DNA of 64,000 nt from CAIKZZ01 sp036742455 (lineage in GTDB: Bacteria > Pseudomonadota > Gammaproteobacteria > Steroidobacterales > Steroidobacteraceae), in assembly GCA_036742455.1 (NCBI GenBank), contig DAINQU010000007.1, forward strand, positions 62,001 through 126,000, written 5' to 3'. How positions within the stretch are numbered: position 1 is the first letter of the stretch; every line of letters starts with the position of its first letter. A program made the translations under genes and the position numbers. Under the pieces are notes generated by a model that worked only from the letters and a program-made list of their open reading frames with translations, was not told the DNA's origin and did no database searches. Of this stretch, positions 16,873 to 26,514 are shown piece after piece.

Positions 16873-17011
16873 GAATTCAATGCAAAGGGTAGCAGACACA
16901 GGCGTTTACAACCGCAGGGACTGAGTAGACCGCTCCCGCCCGGGCCAACCTGCTGGCCCCCGGGGTACTGGATCGGTATAACGACCATCCACCGCCTACG
17001 TTGACAGTGCC

Positions 17012-19216
17012 TTGCCCGAATCGAGCACCACCGCCCCTATCCTACGCGTCGCCCTGGACACGCCCTTGCGGCGCCTGTTCGATTACCGGGCGCCCGTCGA
17101 TGCGAACGGCATCGTGCCCGGCATGAGAGCGCTGGTGCCGTTCGGGCGTCGCGAATTAATCGGCGTCATCGTCGATATTTCGGCGCAGAGCGAGTGGCCC
17201 GATGCGCGGTTACGCACCGCGATCGCGGTACTGGATTCAGAACCGGTCTTGGATGCAAGGCTGCTCGCGCTGGTTCTATTCGCCGCGGAGTACTACCACC
17301 ACGCTGTCGGTGAGGCGATCAACGCCGCGTTGCCGGCGGGACTGCGAGCGGGTCGCCCGCTCGTGGCCTTAGAGCCTCGATGGCGCTTATCGGCTGCGGG
17401 GCGAGATGTGCTCGCCACGAAAACTCGTTTCGGCGTTCGCCAACGGGCCCTCATCGATCGTCTCCTCGATCGAGGAAGTATCGATCTGACGGATCTGGAG
17501 GTTCTTGGGGAAGGGGGACGGACGGCACTGCGCAACCTCGTTGGCAAAGGATGGGTCGACGCCTACGAGGTCCCCGGCGATGAGACGGTCGAGACATCCG
17601 GCCGAATTGGAGCGCGTCCCACGCCGACGGCCGCACAAGCGCAAGCCATCGCCGAGATCGAAGCAAAACTCGACCGATTTGCGCCATTCCTGCTGTACGG
17701 AGTGACCGGTAGCGGCAAGACTGAGGTGTACCTCAGGGCCATCGAGACGGTGATTGCGAGCGGTCGACAAGCCCTTGTTTTAGTTCCTGAAATCGCCCTC
17801 ACCCCGCAAGCGGTGGCGCGTTTTCGCGCCCGCTTCGACGTGCCCATCGCCATTCTGCATTCCGGGTTAACCGACTCCGACCGATTATCTATGTGGCGCT
17901 TAGCGCGCAGTGGCCGAGCACCAATCGTCATTGGCACCCGTTCCGCCGTGTTTGTACCCCTGGCCCGTCCCGGAATTTTGATTGTGGACGAGGAGCACGA
18001 TCCGTCCTACAAGCAGCAAGAGGGGTTTCGCTACTCCGCGCGCGATTTGGCCGTTCTGCGAGCACAGCGAGAACAGATACCCGTTGTTCTGGGATCTGCC
18101 ACCCCGTCGCTCGAGTCGCTGCATCACAGCCGTGCGGACCGCTATCAACGCCTGTCCCTACCCGAACGAGCCGGTGCCGCCGGTACACCGCGAATTACGG
18201 TCATCGATCTTCGCCTGCACGAGGACCGACACGGGATCGCAACGCCCACAGTGCTCGCGATTGAACGTCACCTCGCGGCGGGCGGGCAGGTATTGATCTA
18301 CCTCAATCGCCGCGGCTACGCGCCGACACTGTTCTGCCCCGGTTGCAGTTGGTCGGCACCCTGCGGCCACTGCGACGCCCGCATGACGGTACACATGCGG
18401 CGGCAGTTGCTGGTTTGCCATCACTGCGGCGCGCAATCGCCCGTGCCTTACGCTTGCCCGCAGTGTTCGAACGAGCTACGCCCGGTCGGCCAAGGTACCG
18501 AACGGATTGAAGACGGCCTCGATGAACTGTTTCCCGGACGCGCCTTGGTGCGCATCGACCGAGACACCATTCAGGGGCGCGGTGAGATCGAGCAGGCTCT
18601 CGAACGCGTGCAGTCCGGCGAAGCGCGTCTGTTGGTCGGCACACAGATGCTCACAAAGGGTCACGACTTCCCAGACGTCAGCCTCGTCGTAGTGCTGAAC
18701 GCGGATCAAGGACTCTTCGGAACGGATTTTCGAGCCAGCGAGCGGCTGGCCCAAAGCATCGTGCAGGTGGCAGGTCGGGCCGGGCGGGCAAGCCGGCCGG
18801 GCGAGGTGTACATCCAGACCGCCTGTCCCGAGCACCCGTTGCTCCAACGTTTGGTGAACGAGGGGTATGAAGGATTCGCGCAGAGCGCGCTCGACGAACG
18901 TGCGGCGGCCGGCTGGCCGCCGTTTAGCCGACTCGCCCTACTCCGCGCTGACGCACCGGAACGAGCGGATGCGCTGGGCTTTTTGGAGGCGGCACGGGGA
19001 CTGGCTCCGCCCGGATATCCTGTCCGCCTGCTCGGCCCGGTCGCGTCCGCGATGGAGCGCCGGGCCGGACGTTACCGGGCCCAATTGTTGGTCGAAAGCG
19101 CACAGCGCCTCGGCCTGCACCAGTTTCTCGCCCGGTGGGTGAAGGCCGTCGAATCGCTCCCCGAAGCCCGCAAGGTACGCTGGTCTATTGATGTCGACCC
19201 GCTGGAAGTGACCTGA
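17012..19216 (+). CDS. priA: Primosomal protein N' (replication restart helicase PriA)
   Basis: A 734-residue 3'-5' helicase that reloads the replisome at stalled forks. The N-terminal 3'-DNA-binding domain starts ILRVALDTPLRRLFDY. The helicase core has YGVTGSGKTEVYLRAIE (Walker A), VDEEHDPSYKQQEGFRYSAR (DEEH box) and LGSATPSLES. The zinc-binding part has CPGCSWSAPCGHCDARMTVH and CHHCGAQSPVPYACPQC (eight cysteines). Then come LVGTQMLTKGHDFPDVSLV and VAGRAGRASRPGEV. The only reasonable start is TTG at 17012, since the conserved N-terminus begins seven residues later. argS follows after 81 bases. Confidence 0.96.
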   Translation: MPESSTTAPILRVALDTPLRRLFDYRAPVDANGIVPGMRALVPFGRRELIGVIVDISAQSEWPDARLRTAIAVLDSEPVLDARLLALVLFAAEYYHHAVGEAINAALPAGLRAGRPLVALEPRWRLSAAGRDVLATKTRFGVRQRALIDRLLDRGSIDLTDLEVLGEGGRTALRNLVGKGWVDAYEVPGDETVETSGRIGARPTPTAAQAQAIAEIEAKLDRFAPFLLYGVTGSGKTEVYLRAIETVIASGRQALVLVPEIALTPQAVARFRARFDVPIAILHSGLTDSDRLSMWRLARSGRAPIVIGTRSAVFVPLARPGILIVDEEHDPSYKQQEGFRYSARDLAVLRAQREQIPVVLGSATPSLESLHHSRADRYQRLSLPERAGAAGTPRITVIDLRLHEDRHGIATPTVLAIERHLAAGGQVLIYLNRRGYAPTLFCPGCSWSAPCGHCDARMTVHMRRQLLVCHHCGAQSPVPYACPQCSNELRPVGQGTERIEDGLDELFPGRALVRIDRDTIQGRGEIEQALERVQSGEARLLVGTQMLTKGHDFPDVSLVVVLNADQGLFGTDFRASERLAQSIVQVAGRAGRASRPGEVYIQTACPEHPLLQRLVNEGYEGFAQSALDERAAAGWPPFSRLALLRADAPERADALGFLEAARGLAPPGYPVRLLGPVASAMERRAGRYRAQLLVESAQRLGLHQFLARWVKAVESLPEARKVRWSIDVDPLEVT

Positions 19217-19297
19217 GGGTAGGCCCTCCGCGCAGCCGATTCCGGTAGAATTCGCGGGCGATCCCCCTGCCTCTTCCGATACCTTCCGGACATACCT

Positions 19298-21076
19298 TTG
19301 AAAGCGACGATCGAACGACTGATCGGTGCGGCATTGGCCGCCCTACCCGACGACCTTCTGCCAGCGGAAGCACGCGCCGTAACGCCTGACGTCGAGCGTA
19401 CCCGGGACGTAACGCACGGCGATTACGCGAGCAACGTGGCGATGCGGCATGCGAAAGCAGCGCGCCGCAACCCTCGGCAGTTAGCCGAAGCTATCGTGGC
19501 TGCGCTGCCGTCGGATCCATTCGTTGCCAAAGTGGAAATAGCCGGACCGGGATTCATCAACTTCCATCTCTCCGATGCCGCCTACCACGGCGAAGTCTGC
19601 GCCATCCTTGACCTCGGTGCAGACTACGGCCGCCGGCCAACCGGTAGCGGCGAAAAAATTCTGCTGGAATTCGTGTCAGCCAATCCCACGGGACCACTGC
19701 ATGTGGGTCACGGTCGGCATGCGGCTTTCGGCGCTGCGTTGGCTAATTTGCTGAGCGCAGCGGGCCACACCGTTCACCGCGAGTACTACATTAATGACGC
19801 CGGTCGGCAGGTCGATATTTTGGCCGTCAGTGTCTGGACGCGCTATCTCGAACGCATCGGTGAAGCCGTACCCCTGCCTGCCAACGGTTATCGTGGGGAA
19901 TATTTGCTACCGATCGCAGCCTCATTGGAAGCGGAACACTCACACAAGTTCCGACGACCGGCCGCAGACGTACTCGCAGATCTCCCACCCGACGAGTCGG
20001 CCGGTGGTGACAAGGAGATCTACATTGATGCGCTGATTGCGCGGATGCGCAATCTGCTCGGCGAGACAGGTTTCGTCGCTTTAGTGGACCACGCCTTGGC
20101 CGGGATGGTCGCTGATATTCGAGGCGATCTCGCGGAAATGGGGGTTACCTTTGATCGCTGGTACTCCGAACGGTCATTGAGCACCAGCGGCGCCATTGAT
20201 GAAGCGCTTCGCCGCCTGGACCAGGCGGGCCATACCTACCGCAAGGACGGGGCGCTGTGGTTCCGCGCGAGCGCCTTCGGTGACGATGAGGATCGTGTGG
20301 TTGAACGCGAAAACGGCGTGCGCACGTATTTCGCGTCCGACATTGCTTACCATCTCGACAAGCGGTTACGTGGGTTTGACCGCCTAATCGATGTCCTGGG
20401 CGCTGATCATCACGGTTACGTAGCGCGCGTCCGTGGCGGATTAGCCGCGATGGGCGAGCCACCAGATTCGTTAGAAGTCACTCTACTTCAGTTGGTTAAC
20501 CTTTACCGCGGCGATGTGAAAGTGGCGATGGGTAAGCGCGAGGGGAACTTTGTGACCCTTCGCCAACTGCGCCACGAAGTGGGCAACGACGCGTGCCGCT
20601 TCTATTTTGTGATGCGCTCGCACGACCAGACTCTGGATTTTGACCTTGAGTTGGCCAAATCACGTAGCACCGAAAACCCGGTTTATTATATTCAGTACGC
20701 CCATGCCCGCGTGGCGAGCGTACTCAGGCAGCTGGCGGACCGGGGTCTGACGCACGACGCCGCACTCGGTCGCGCGTCGTTGGATCGACTCGCTCAGCCG
20801 CATGAACGTCGACTCATCGTGGCCATGACACGCTATCCAGAAGTCGTCGGGGTAGCGGCTGCCACACGATCGCCGCATACCTTAGTCAACTATCTGCGCG
20901 ACTTAGCCAATGAATTCCATGGCGCGTATTCGGCAGGCAACGAGAACCCGGATTTCCGCGTCATCGTTGACGATCAACCGACACGCGACGCTCGCTTGAT
21001 CTTGTTTACCGCAGCCCGCCAAGTCTTACGCAACGGCCTTGCCATGCTTGGCGTTTCCGCACCGGACACGATGTGA
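19298..21076 (+). CDS. argS: Arginyl-tRNA synthetase
   Basis: A 592-residue class I synthetase that attaches arginine to its tRNA. It has the N-terminal additional domain (VERTRDVTHGDYASNVAM), the HIGH-type signature FVSANPTGPLHVGHGRHAA, DVLGADHHGYVARVRGGL, and a KMSKS-like site that reads VAMGKREGNFVTLRQL, as usual for ArgRS. A DALR anticodon-binding domain lies at the C-terminus (VNYLRDLANEFHGAYS). The start is TTG at 19298. A TAGAAT hexamer at 19246-19251 could be its -10 box, though I see no matching -35. The stop overlaps the next start (GATGTGA). Confidence 0.96.
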   Translation: MKATIERLIGAALAALPDDLLPAEARAVTPDVERTRDVTHGDYASNVAMRHAKAARRNPRQLAEAIVAALPSDPFVAKVEIAGPGFINFHLSDAAYHGEVCAILDLGADYGRRPTGSGEKILLEFVSANPTGPLHVGHGRHAAFGAALANLLSAAGHTVHREYYINDAGRQVDILAVSVWTRYLERIGEAVPLPANGYRGEYLLPIAASLEAEHSHKFRRPAADVLADLPPDESAGGDKEIYIDALIARMRNLLGETGFVALVDHALAGMVADIRGDLAEMGVTFDRWYSERSLSTSGAIDEALRRLDQAGHTYRKDGALWFRASAFGDDEDRVVERENGVRTYFASDIAYHLDKRLRGFDRLIDVLGADHHGYVARVRGGLAAMGEPPDSLEVTLLQLVNLYRGDVKVAMGKREGNFVTLRQLRHEVGNDACRFYFVMRSHDQTLDFDLELAKSRSTENPVYYIQYAHARVASVLRQLADRGLTHDAALGRASLDRLAQPHERRLIVAMTRYPEVVGVAAATRSPHTLVNYLRDLANEFHGAYSAGNENPDFRVIVDDQPTRDARLILFTAARQVLRNGLAMLGVSAPDTM

Positions 21077-21639
21077 CGCAAACGAAGGACTATCGCAAAG
21101 GCGCGACGCGAAGACCGACACGGCGTCGTGGCGTGCCCGCGTGGATCTGGGGTGTGCTCGGCGTCATCGGCGGTCTGAGCGTGGCTGCCGTTTACCTGCA
21201 CATCAAGAATCGGCCGGCGACAGAAGTCGCGACTTCCAAGGCACATCGACGCGAACCGTTGTCGGTCAACGACATCCCGGATGCGGATCCGGGTCCTGCC
21301 GGCGGATACACATACGATGAGGCGCTCAAGAAAAATCGCGTTGAGATTCCAGAGAAGAGCACAGAACCCGCGAAGGAATCGCGACCAGTACCGGAGGTGC
21401 ACCCAGGCACTTACGTACTACAGATTGCTTCGTATAAAACAGTGGCCGATGCGGAACGGCAACGAGCGATCGTGAACATGATCGGCGTTGAGGCCAAGAT
21501 ACAAACCGTCAAAATCAACGATCAGTTGTACTACCGTGTACGCGTCGGTCCGTTCAAGAGTCTCGACGACCTCAATCGTACGCAGAGCCGACTGCAAAGA
21601 GCGGAAATCCCAGCGACCAAGACGCGCCTTTCGGACTAG
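21073..21639 (+). CDS. SPOR-domain membrane protein (FtsN-like)
   Basis: A 188-residue protein with a basic cytoplasmic N-terminus (KGATRRPTRRRG), one transmembrane helix (AWIWGVLGVIGGLSVAAVYL), a charged linker and a C-terminal SPOR domain from about residue 112 (GTYVLQIASYKTVADAERQR through YYRVRVGPFKSLDDLNRTQ). SPOR domains bind peptidoglycan stripped of stem peptides at the septum, and this architecture next to argS is characteristic of FtsN-like division proteins. The GTG start sits inside the argS stop (GTGA). Its end overlaps the convergent MFS gene by 4 bases. Confidence 0.9.
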   Translation: MTQTKDYRKGATRRPTRRRGVPAWIWGVLGVIGGLSVAAVYLHIKNRPATEVATSKAHRREPLSVNDIPDADPGPAGGYTYDEALKKNRVEIPEKSTEPAKESRPVPEVHPGTYVLQIASYKTVADAERQRAIVNMIGVEAKIQTVKINDQLYYRVRVGPFKSLDDLNRTQSRLQRAEIPATKTRLSD

Positions 21640-22868
21640 TGTCCGTGGACGGGGCGCGTTGCCTTGATCGCAACGAGGAAGGCAGTCGCCGTTAGAATCG
21701 CGGCAACGAAGAATGGTAGTCCGGAGATTGACGCACTGGCAGCCGCCAGCGCGATGGCAAAGGTGCCGCTGAAAAGGCCAGGACCGACGATTCCAGCGAG
21801 TCCCATCAAGCTAGAGGATGCGCCCTGCAGTTCGCCCTGCTCTTCGGCCCGTACGCGATGCGCCATCAGCGTCTGCACCGACGCGCTATACAAGCCTCCC
21901 AGCGCGCCGAACGGGATGGCCGCAATGAACCACATCCCATTCGGGGCAAGCGCGTAACCCGCATATCCAATGGTCTCGGCGATGAGGCCGACCAAAACAC
22001 TGCGCCGCTCGCCGAGAAGGCGAACCAGGGGCGCAATCAACAATCCCTGAACAACCGCAGTACACACACCTACAAAACCCAGAGCCCACCCAATCTGCGC
22101 CAACGACCAGCCATAACGATGTGTGGCGTACAAAACGAAGACACTGGGTAACGAGTAGTGAGCCACCGTTTGAAACGTTTGCACGGTGAAGAGGCTTGCC
22201 AGTCCACGGCGGGCCCTAATGAGAACCAACGAGCCGAAGGGATTTGCTCTACGCCACGAGAATGCATTACGGCGCTCAACCGGTAGCGACTCAGGCACCA
22301 CCCACCATCCGTAGAGGGCATTTGCTAAGGTGAGCGCTGCCGCGACCCAAAACGGTGCTCGCGTATGCCACTGGCCGAGAAATCCGCCGATCGCCGGCGC
22401 AACGACAAATCCGCCCCCCCAAGCAGCACCGATATAACCGTAGGCGGCCGCTCGTTTTTCGCGAGGCGTCACGTCGGTTACATACGCGGCGGCGGTCGCG
22501 TAGGTTGCCGCCGTAATGCCGGAAATGACTCGGCCGATGAACAGCCACGTAAGATTTGGCGCGAGCGCCATCAAAATGTAATCGAGACCAAGGCCGGTCA
22601 ATGAAATCAGCAATACCGGACGGCGCCCAAAGCGGTCAGACAACACGCCCATCAGCGGCGACCAGATGAACTGCATCAGCGCCCATGCGGTGGAAAACAC
22701 GCCATAGGTGGCCGCCGCAGCGGCAGTATCGCCATCACGGAAAGAGCGGATGAGTACAGGCAAGACCGGTACGATCAGGCCAAACGCCAGAACGTCCAAA
22801 ATCACCGTGCCCAATATAAAAGGAATGGCCGCTCGCTGTAGGCGGCTAGTCCCGTCAGTTGTACTCAG
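21636..22868 (-). CDS. MFS transporter, TetA-like (DHA1) family, probable CTG start
   Basis: A 12-helix drug:proton antiporter-like protein with GVLSDRFGRRPVLLISLTGL (motif A), FIGRVISGITAATYATAAAY and YIGAAWGGGFVVAPAIGGFL. The first ATG/GTG/TTG-type start is a TTG at 22814, but that cuts into helix 1. In the same frame upstream I read SRLQRAAIPFI, exactly where TetA-like proteins have RRAA-P-F-I before LDVLAFGLIVPVLP. The frame closes at a stop further up, and the only start-like codon between is CTG at 22866-22868. It overlaps the ntrX stop as CTGA and has AGGGAG (22876-22881) 7 bases upstream. That gives 410 residues. It is last in the def-to-ntrX operon; the substrate is unknown. Confidence 0.82.
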   Translation of the reverse strand: MSTTDGTSRLQRAAIPFILGTVILDVLAFGLIVPVLPVLIRSFRDGDTAAAAATYGVFSTAWALMQFIWSPLMGVLSDRFGRRPVLLISLTGLGLDYILMALAPNLTWLFIGRVISGITAATYATAAAYVTDVTPREKRAAAYGYIGAAWGGGFVVAPAIGGFLGQWHTRAPFWVAAALTLANALYGWWVVPESLPVERRNAFSWRRANPFGSLVLIRARRGLASLFTVQTFQTVAHYSLPSVFVLYATHRYGWSLAQIGWALGFVGVCTAVVQGLLIAPLVRLLGERRSVLVGLIAETIGYAGYALAPNGMWFIAAIPFGALGGLYSASVQTLMAHRVRAEEQGELQGASSSLMGLAGIVGPGLFSGTFAIALAAASASISGLPFFVAAILTATAFLVAIKATRPVHGH

Positions 22869-24229
22869 TCGTCTGCTCCCTGTCGGAAATCAACGCCCAG
22901 CGAACGCAATTTTCGATAGAGATGGGTCCTTTCCATACCCACGCGCTTAGCCAACTGCCCTACCTTGCCGTTGCAGAGTAGCAACTGCTGCTGCAGATAG
23001 GCCCGTTCAAATGCCTCACGCGCCTCGCGCAATGGCAGCGCCAGAAGATCTTGTTTGACGAGCGGCTCATCCTTGGGCAGTTGCGCGGCTAATTCCCGCT
23101 CAATCTCCTCCAGCCGTATTTCCTCATCACCGCCAAGTACCAAGAGGCGGTGCACGAGATTCTTGAGCTCGCTCATGTTGCCGGGCCAGGGATAATTCCG
23201 AAGGCGGTTCTGCGCGGCGACGCCAAAGCGACGGAAAGGAAGCCTTTGCTCTTCGACCAACCGATCGACGTAGTGACGCAAGAGCTCAGGGACGTCCTCT
23301 GCATAATCTCGCAGCGGCGGCACCTTCAGCGTAATGAGATTGAGGTGCGCGAGAAGGTCGCGTCGAAACGGCTCCGGCGTATGACACAGCTCCAACCCCG
23401 GCTGTGCCCCTGAGACCCAGCGGACGTCGAGTGGCTGCGCTCTCGTCCCACCGACGCGAACGTAACTGCCCGCGTCGAGATCAGCCGCAAGCACCCGTTG
23501 CGCCGCGGGCGAAAAATCCTCGAGACCGGAAAGATACAGCGTGCCACCCCGAGCCTCGTCGAACAGACCCGGTTCAATTTTTCCTTCTGACTCCCGGCCG
23601 TGCAGCCGCTCGAGAAGCGTCGCATCCTCCAGCGCGCCACCCGAAATCGTAATAAAGGGCTGGCCGTTACGCGAGCCTATGGAATGCAGATAGCGAGCGA
23701 AGGCTTCCCGGCCGGTACCGGTCTCGCCGACGAACATCACTGTCGATTCCCGTGCGCCGATCTGCTGTATTTGCTCCCGAAGTTGTTGCATGAGACGGCT
23801 CTTGCCGACCGGAGCGACCAGCGGTGGCAGAAGCGCACGCGAAGCCGTGCGTTTGCGGCGCCCCGACTCCAGAGCACGCTCGACAATACGGAGCAATTTG
23901 GTCAGCGATAACGGCTTTTCGATGAAATCGTATGCGCCGAGTCGGGTGGCCTCTACTGCTGTTTCCACGGTGCCATGGCCCGACATCATGACGACCGGGC
24001 ACGACAATCCACCTTGCGTCGACCATTCGCGCAAAAGCGTAATACCGTCCGTGTCCGGCATCCAAATATCGAGAAGGATCAAGTCTGGCTCGTGGCGCGC
24101 GCGCGCGGCGCGAGCCTGTGCGGCGTCGGCAGCCACATCCACGTCCATTCCCTCATCGGCGAGAACCTCTCGGAGCGTTCCCCGAATATCCGCCTCATCG
24201 TCGACAACCAATATTCTTGGTGCGCTCAT
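22865..24229 (-). CDS. ntrX: NtrX-type response regulator with degenerate AAA+ domain
   Basis: A 454-residue response regulator paired with NtrY. The receiver domain is intact (VVDDEADIRG, phosphorylatable Asp54 in LLDIWMPD, Lys105 in FIEKPL). The central domain keeps the outline of a sigma-54 activator ATPase, but Walker A reads GETGTGRE (Arg174 for the invariant Lys), Walker B reads GGTLYLSGLED (acidic pair lost) and the GAFTGA loop is absent. The C-terminal Fis-type helix-turn-helix is intact (GKVGQLAKRVGMERTHLYRK). It therefore probably binds DNA without driving sigma-54 melting. It overlaps ntrY by 4 bases. Confidence 0.9.
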   Translation of the reverse strand: MSAPRILVVDDEADIRGTLREVLADEGMDVDVAADAAQARAARARHEPDLILLDIWMPDTDGITLLREWSTQGGLSCPVVMMSGHGTVETAVEATRLGAYDFIEKPLSLTKLLRIVERALESGRRKRTASRALLPPLVAPVGKSRLMQQLREQIQQIGARESTVMFVGETGTGREAFARYLHSIGSRNGQPFITISGGALEDATLLERLHGRESEGKIEPGLFDEARGGTLYLSGLEDFSPAAQRVLAADLDAGSYVRVGGTRAQPLDVRWVSGAQPGLELCHTPEPFRRDLLAHLNLITLKVPPLRDYAEDVPELLRHYVDRLVEEQRLPFRRFGVAAQNRLRNYPWPGNMSELKNLVHRLLVLGGDEEIRLEEIERELAAQLPKDEPLVKQDLLALPLREAREAFERAYLQQQLLLCNGKVGQLAKRVGMERTHLYRKLRSLGVDFRQGADD

Positions 24230-26514
24230 GCTCGCTCCCTCTTGAGATCCGTTCTGCGCGCCTCGCGGCCGCCGGCCGCAAGAAATTCCCTAGAGCCCGC
24301 GTCAAGCGGTAGCAGGATAGTGATTTTAGCGCCGCCGTCGGCACTGTTTTCCGCCGAAATTCGGCCCCCGTGCTCATCCACTATCTTCTTCACGATCGCC
24401 AGACCCAAGCCTGTGCCCTTCGGCTTACTGGTGACATACGGGTCGAAGACCTGCGCAACCAGATGGGGATCAAAACCGCTGCCGTTGTCAGTCACCACCA
24501 GTTCTAGCATGTCGTGACCCGAAACGTTACCGCGACGGGTTTCGATGGTGACACACGGGTCTGGCCGCCCCTCAAGCGCCTCGCAGGCGTTCGTGAGCAA
24601 ATTATTGAGGATTTGTCGGATTCGGTTTCGGTCGACGTCGACCATGCCGAGAGCAGGGTCCAGCGCCAAACGAACCGCTACGCCACCTCCAGCAGGACCG
24701 CCTTGCGATCGATAGAGCTCCGCCACTTCCGTCGCAATTTGATTGAGGTCGGTGGGCGAGAGTTCCATAGACGGCGCGCGCGCGTATTCGGAGAACGCGT
24801 TGACCATCTGCTTCATCGCTTCAACCTGCTGAATGATGGTATGCGTACCACGCTCCAGAATGTCTGCGTCCTTAGCAGGTAGTAGTTCGAACAAGCGTCG
24901 ACGCATACGTTCTGCAGACAGCTGTATAGGCGTGAGCGGGTTTTTAATCTCGTGCGCCAAGCGGCGGGCGACCTCACCCCAAGCGGCGTCACGTTGTGCA
25001 CGGAGCAGCGTGGTGATGTCGTCAAATACGATGATGAGTCCGGCGAGTGCCCCGTCAGTCGCTGGCAGGTGTGTACAGGAGACCATCAGTTCGTGACGGC
25101 CCGTGTCCGTTCTCAATTGCACCTGCTCGCGCCAGTCGGTTACACCGGCTTCAAGATGGCGCTGGCAAACCGTCACTAATTGCGCGACGAGCGGGGATGA
25201 GGTCGCGATTTCAGCCAGTGGCCGGCCCATTTCGGCCGCAAGATCGACTCCTAAAATGTTGGAGGCCGCGGGATTAGCGGTCTGCACAACGAGTCCGTCA
25301 TCCAGAGAAATCACGCCACTCGACAAGTGAGCCAGAATGACGGCAAGTCGGGCGCGTTCCTGCTCGACGGCAGTGCGGCTGCGCTCCGCATCACCACGCG
25401 CCCGCGCGAGACGCTTGGTCATGTCGTTAAACGAGTGAAACAACAGGCCCATTTCGTCGTGAGAAGGCAACGACAATCGCAAATCAAGATCACCCTTACC
25501 GACCGCCTGTGTGCCCGCGATGAGATCTTGAACGGGCTTCACGATTCGGGTCGCCCAAAAAAAGGCGCCATACACAGCACCGAGGGCAGACAACAACAAC
25601 ACGATGGTGAGTGTGAGGGTGAATGACGATTTTAGATAAGGGCGCTCGTAACTGCGGACTCCGTATTCTTCGTACGCCGCCTGCACGCCATCTGCGAGTC
25701 CGGCCATTTGTTCTGGCACTGCGTAGGTTGCGACGAGGACGCGCGAAGATCCTGTGGCGCGTGCGTTGATGACTGCTGCGGTCACGACACGGAGCCCGCC
25801 GGCTGGAGACGGCTCGAGATTGGCGTAGACGCCGCGCGACCTCGCCTCCATAAGAACATCTTCACTCGGGGGCTTCGGCAGCGCGGCATTCGAGAAATCT
25901 GTGCTTGCTGCCACGATATGGCCGTGATCGCCCACCACCAACACTTCCATGGCGCCGGCTAAGCGACGGACCCGATCGAGTTCGGTGACAAGACCTAGAT
26001 CAGGGCGATCACGGAGTTCGGCGGCTATCGTCGTCGTGTGTTGGGCGAATTCCCGCTCGCGTATATTAAGGGCGGCCCGAGAGAGAGACAGCGCGCCATC
26101 AAGGCCTCGCCCCACATTGATGTCGAACCAGCTATCAATGCCTCGATTGATCGCATTTACTGAAAACGTGTAAACAATCAGCATCGGTAGCAACGCGAGC
26201 GCCGAGAACGTCAGGACTGCGCGCGCCTTCATTCGGGATCCGGGGATACGACGCCGCCAGTCCCGCACAAGAAGAAGGAGTTTGTGTCCGATCAAACCGA
26301 TCAGAACGACGACGCCTAACAAGTTGACGAGGAGAAGCCAGGATTGCAGTGACGAAAATCGCGTCGCATCCTGTGCCGTCGCCGCGAGTAAAATCAGGGA
26401 TGCGCCACTAGCGACCAACGCTAGCACCGTCAGAACGGTAATCACGACCGGTCGACGGGTCGTGGCGCCAGCCTGGGATGTCGAGCTCAGCGAGCGACCG
26501 TCCACGTGTACCAC
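24226..26514 (-). CDS. ntrY: NtrY-type membrane sensor histidine kinase
   Basis: A 762-residue inner-membrane kinase. It has two N-terminal hydrophobic hairpins (VVITVLTVLALVASGASLIL, LLLVNLLGVVVLIGLIG), a third near LTFSALALLPMLIVYTFSV, a periplasmic sensor of about 150 residues, another helix (LTLTIVLLLSALGAVYGAFF), HAMP, PAS, then the phosphoacceptor box RRLAHEIKNPLTPIQLSAE. The ATPase domain has NNLLTNACEALEG, DNGSGFD and GTGLGLAIVKKI. It phosphorylates the NtrX encoded next. NtrYX systems control nitrogen, redox or envelope genes in different bacteria; the signal here is unknown. The start is GTG at 26514 or 26505, inside the end of the DUF4390 gene. Confidence 0.93.
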   Translation of the reverse strand: MVHVDGRSLSSTSQAGATTRRPVVITVLTVLALVASGASLILLAATAQDATRFSSLQSWLLLVNLLGVVVLIGLIGHKLLLLVRDWRRRIPGSRMKARAVLTFSALALLPMLIVYTFSVNAINRGIDSWFDINVGRGLDGALSLSRAALNIREREFAQHTTTIAAELRDRPDLGLVTELDRVRRLAGAMEVLVVGDHGHIVAASTDFSNAALPKPPSEDVLMEARSRGVYANLEPSPAGGLRVVTAAVINARATGSSRVLVATYAVPEQMAGLADGVQAAYEEYGVRSYERPYLKSSFTLTLTIVLLLSALGAVYGAFFWATRIVKPVQDLIAGTQAVGKGDLDLRLSLPSHDEMGLLFHSFNDMTKRLARARGDAERSRTAVEQERARLAVILAHLSSGVISLDDGLVVQTANPAASNILGVDLAAEMGRPLAEIATSSPLVAQLVTVCQRHLEAGVTDWREQVQLRTDTGRHELMVSCTHLPATDGALAGLIIVFDDITTLLRAQRDAAWGEVARRLAHEIKNPLTPIQLSAERMRRRLFELLPAKDADILERGTHTIIQQVEAMKQMVNAFSEYARAPSMELSPTDLNQIATEVAELYRSQGGPAGGGVAVRLALDPALGMVDVDRNRIRQILNNLLTNACEALEGRPDPCVTIETRRGNVSGHDMLELVVTDNGSGFDPHLVAQVFDPYVTSKPKGTGLGLAIVKKIVDEHGGRISAENSADGGAKITILLPLDAGSREFLAAGGREARRTDLKRERA

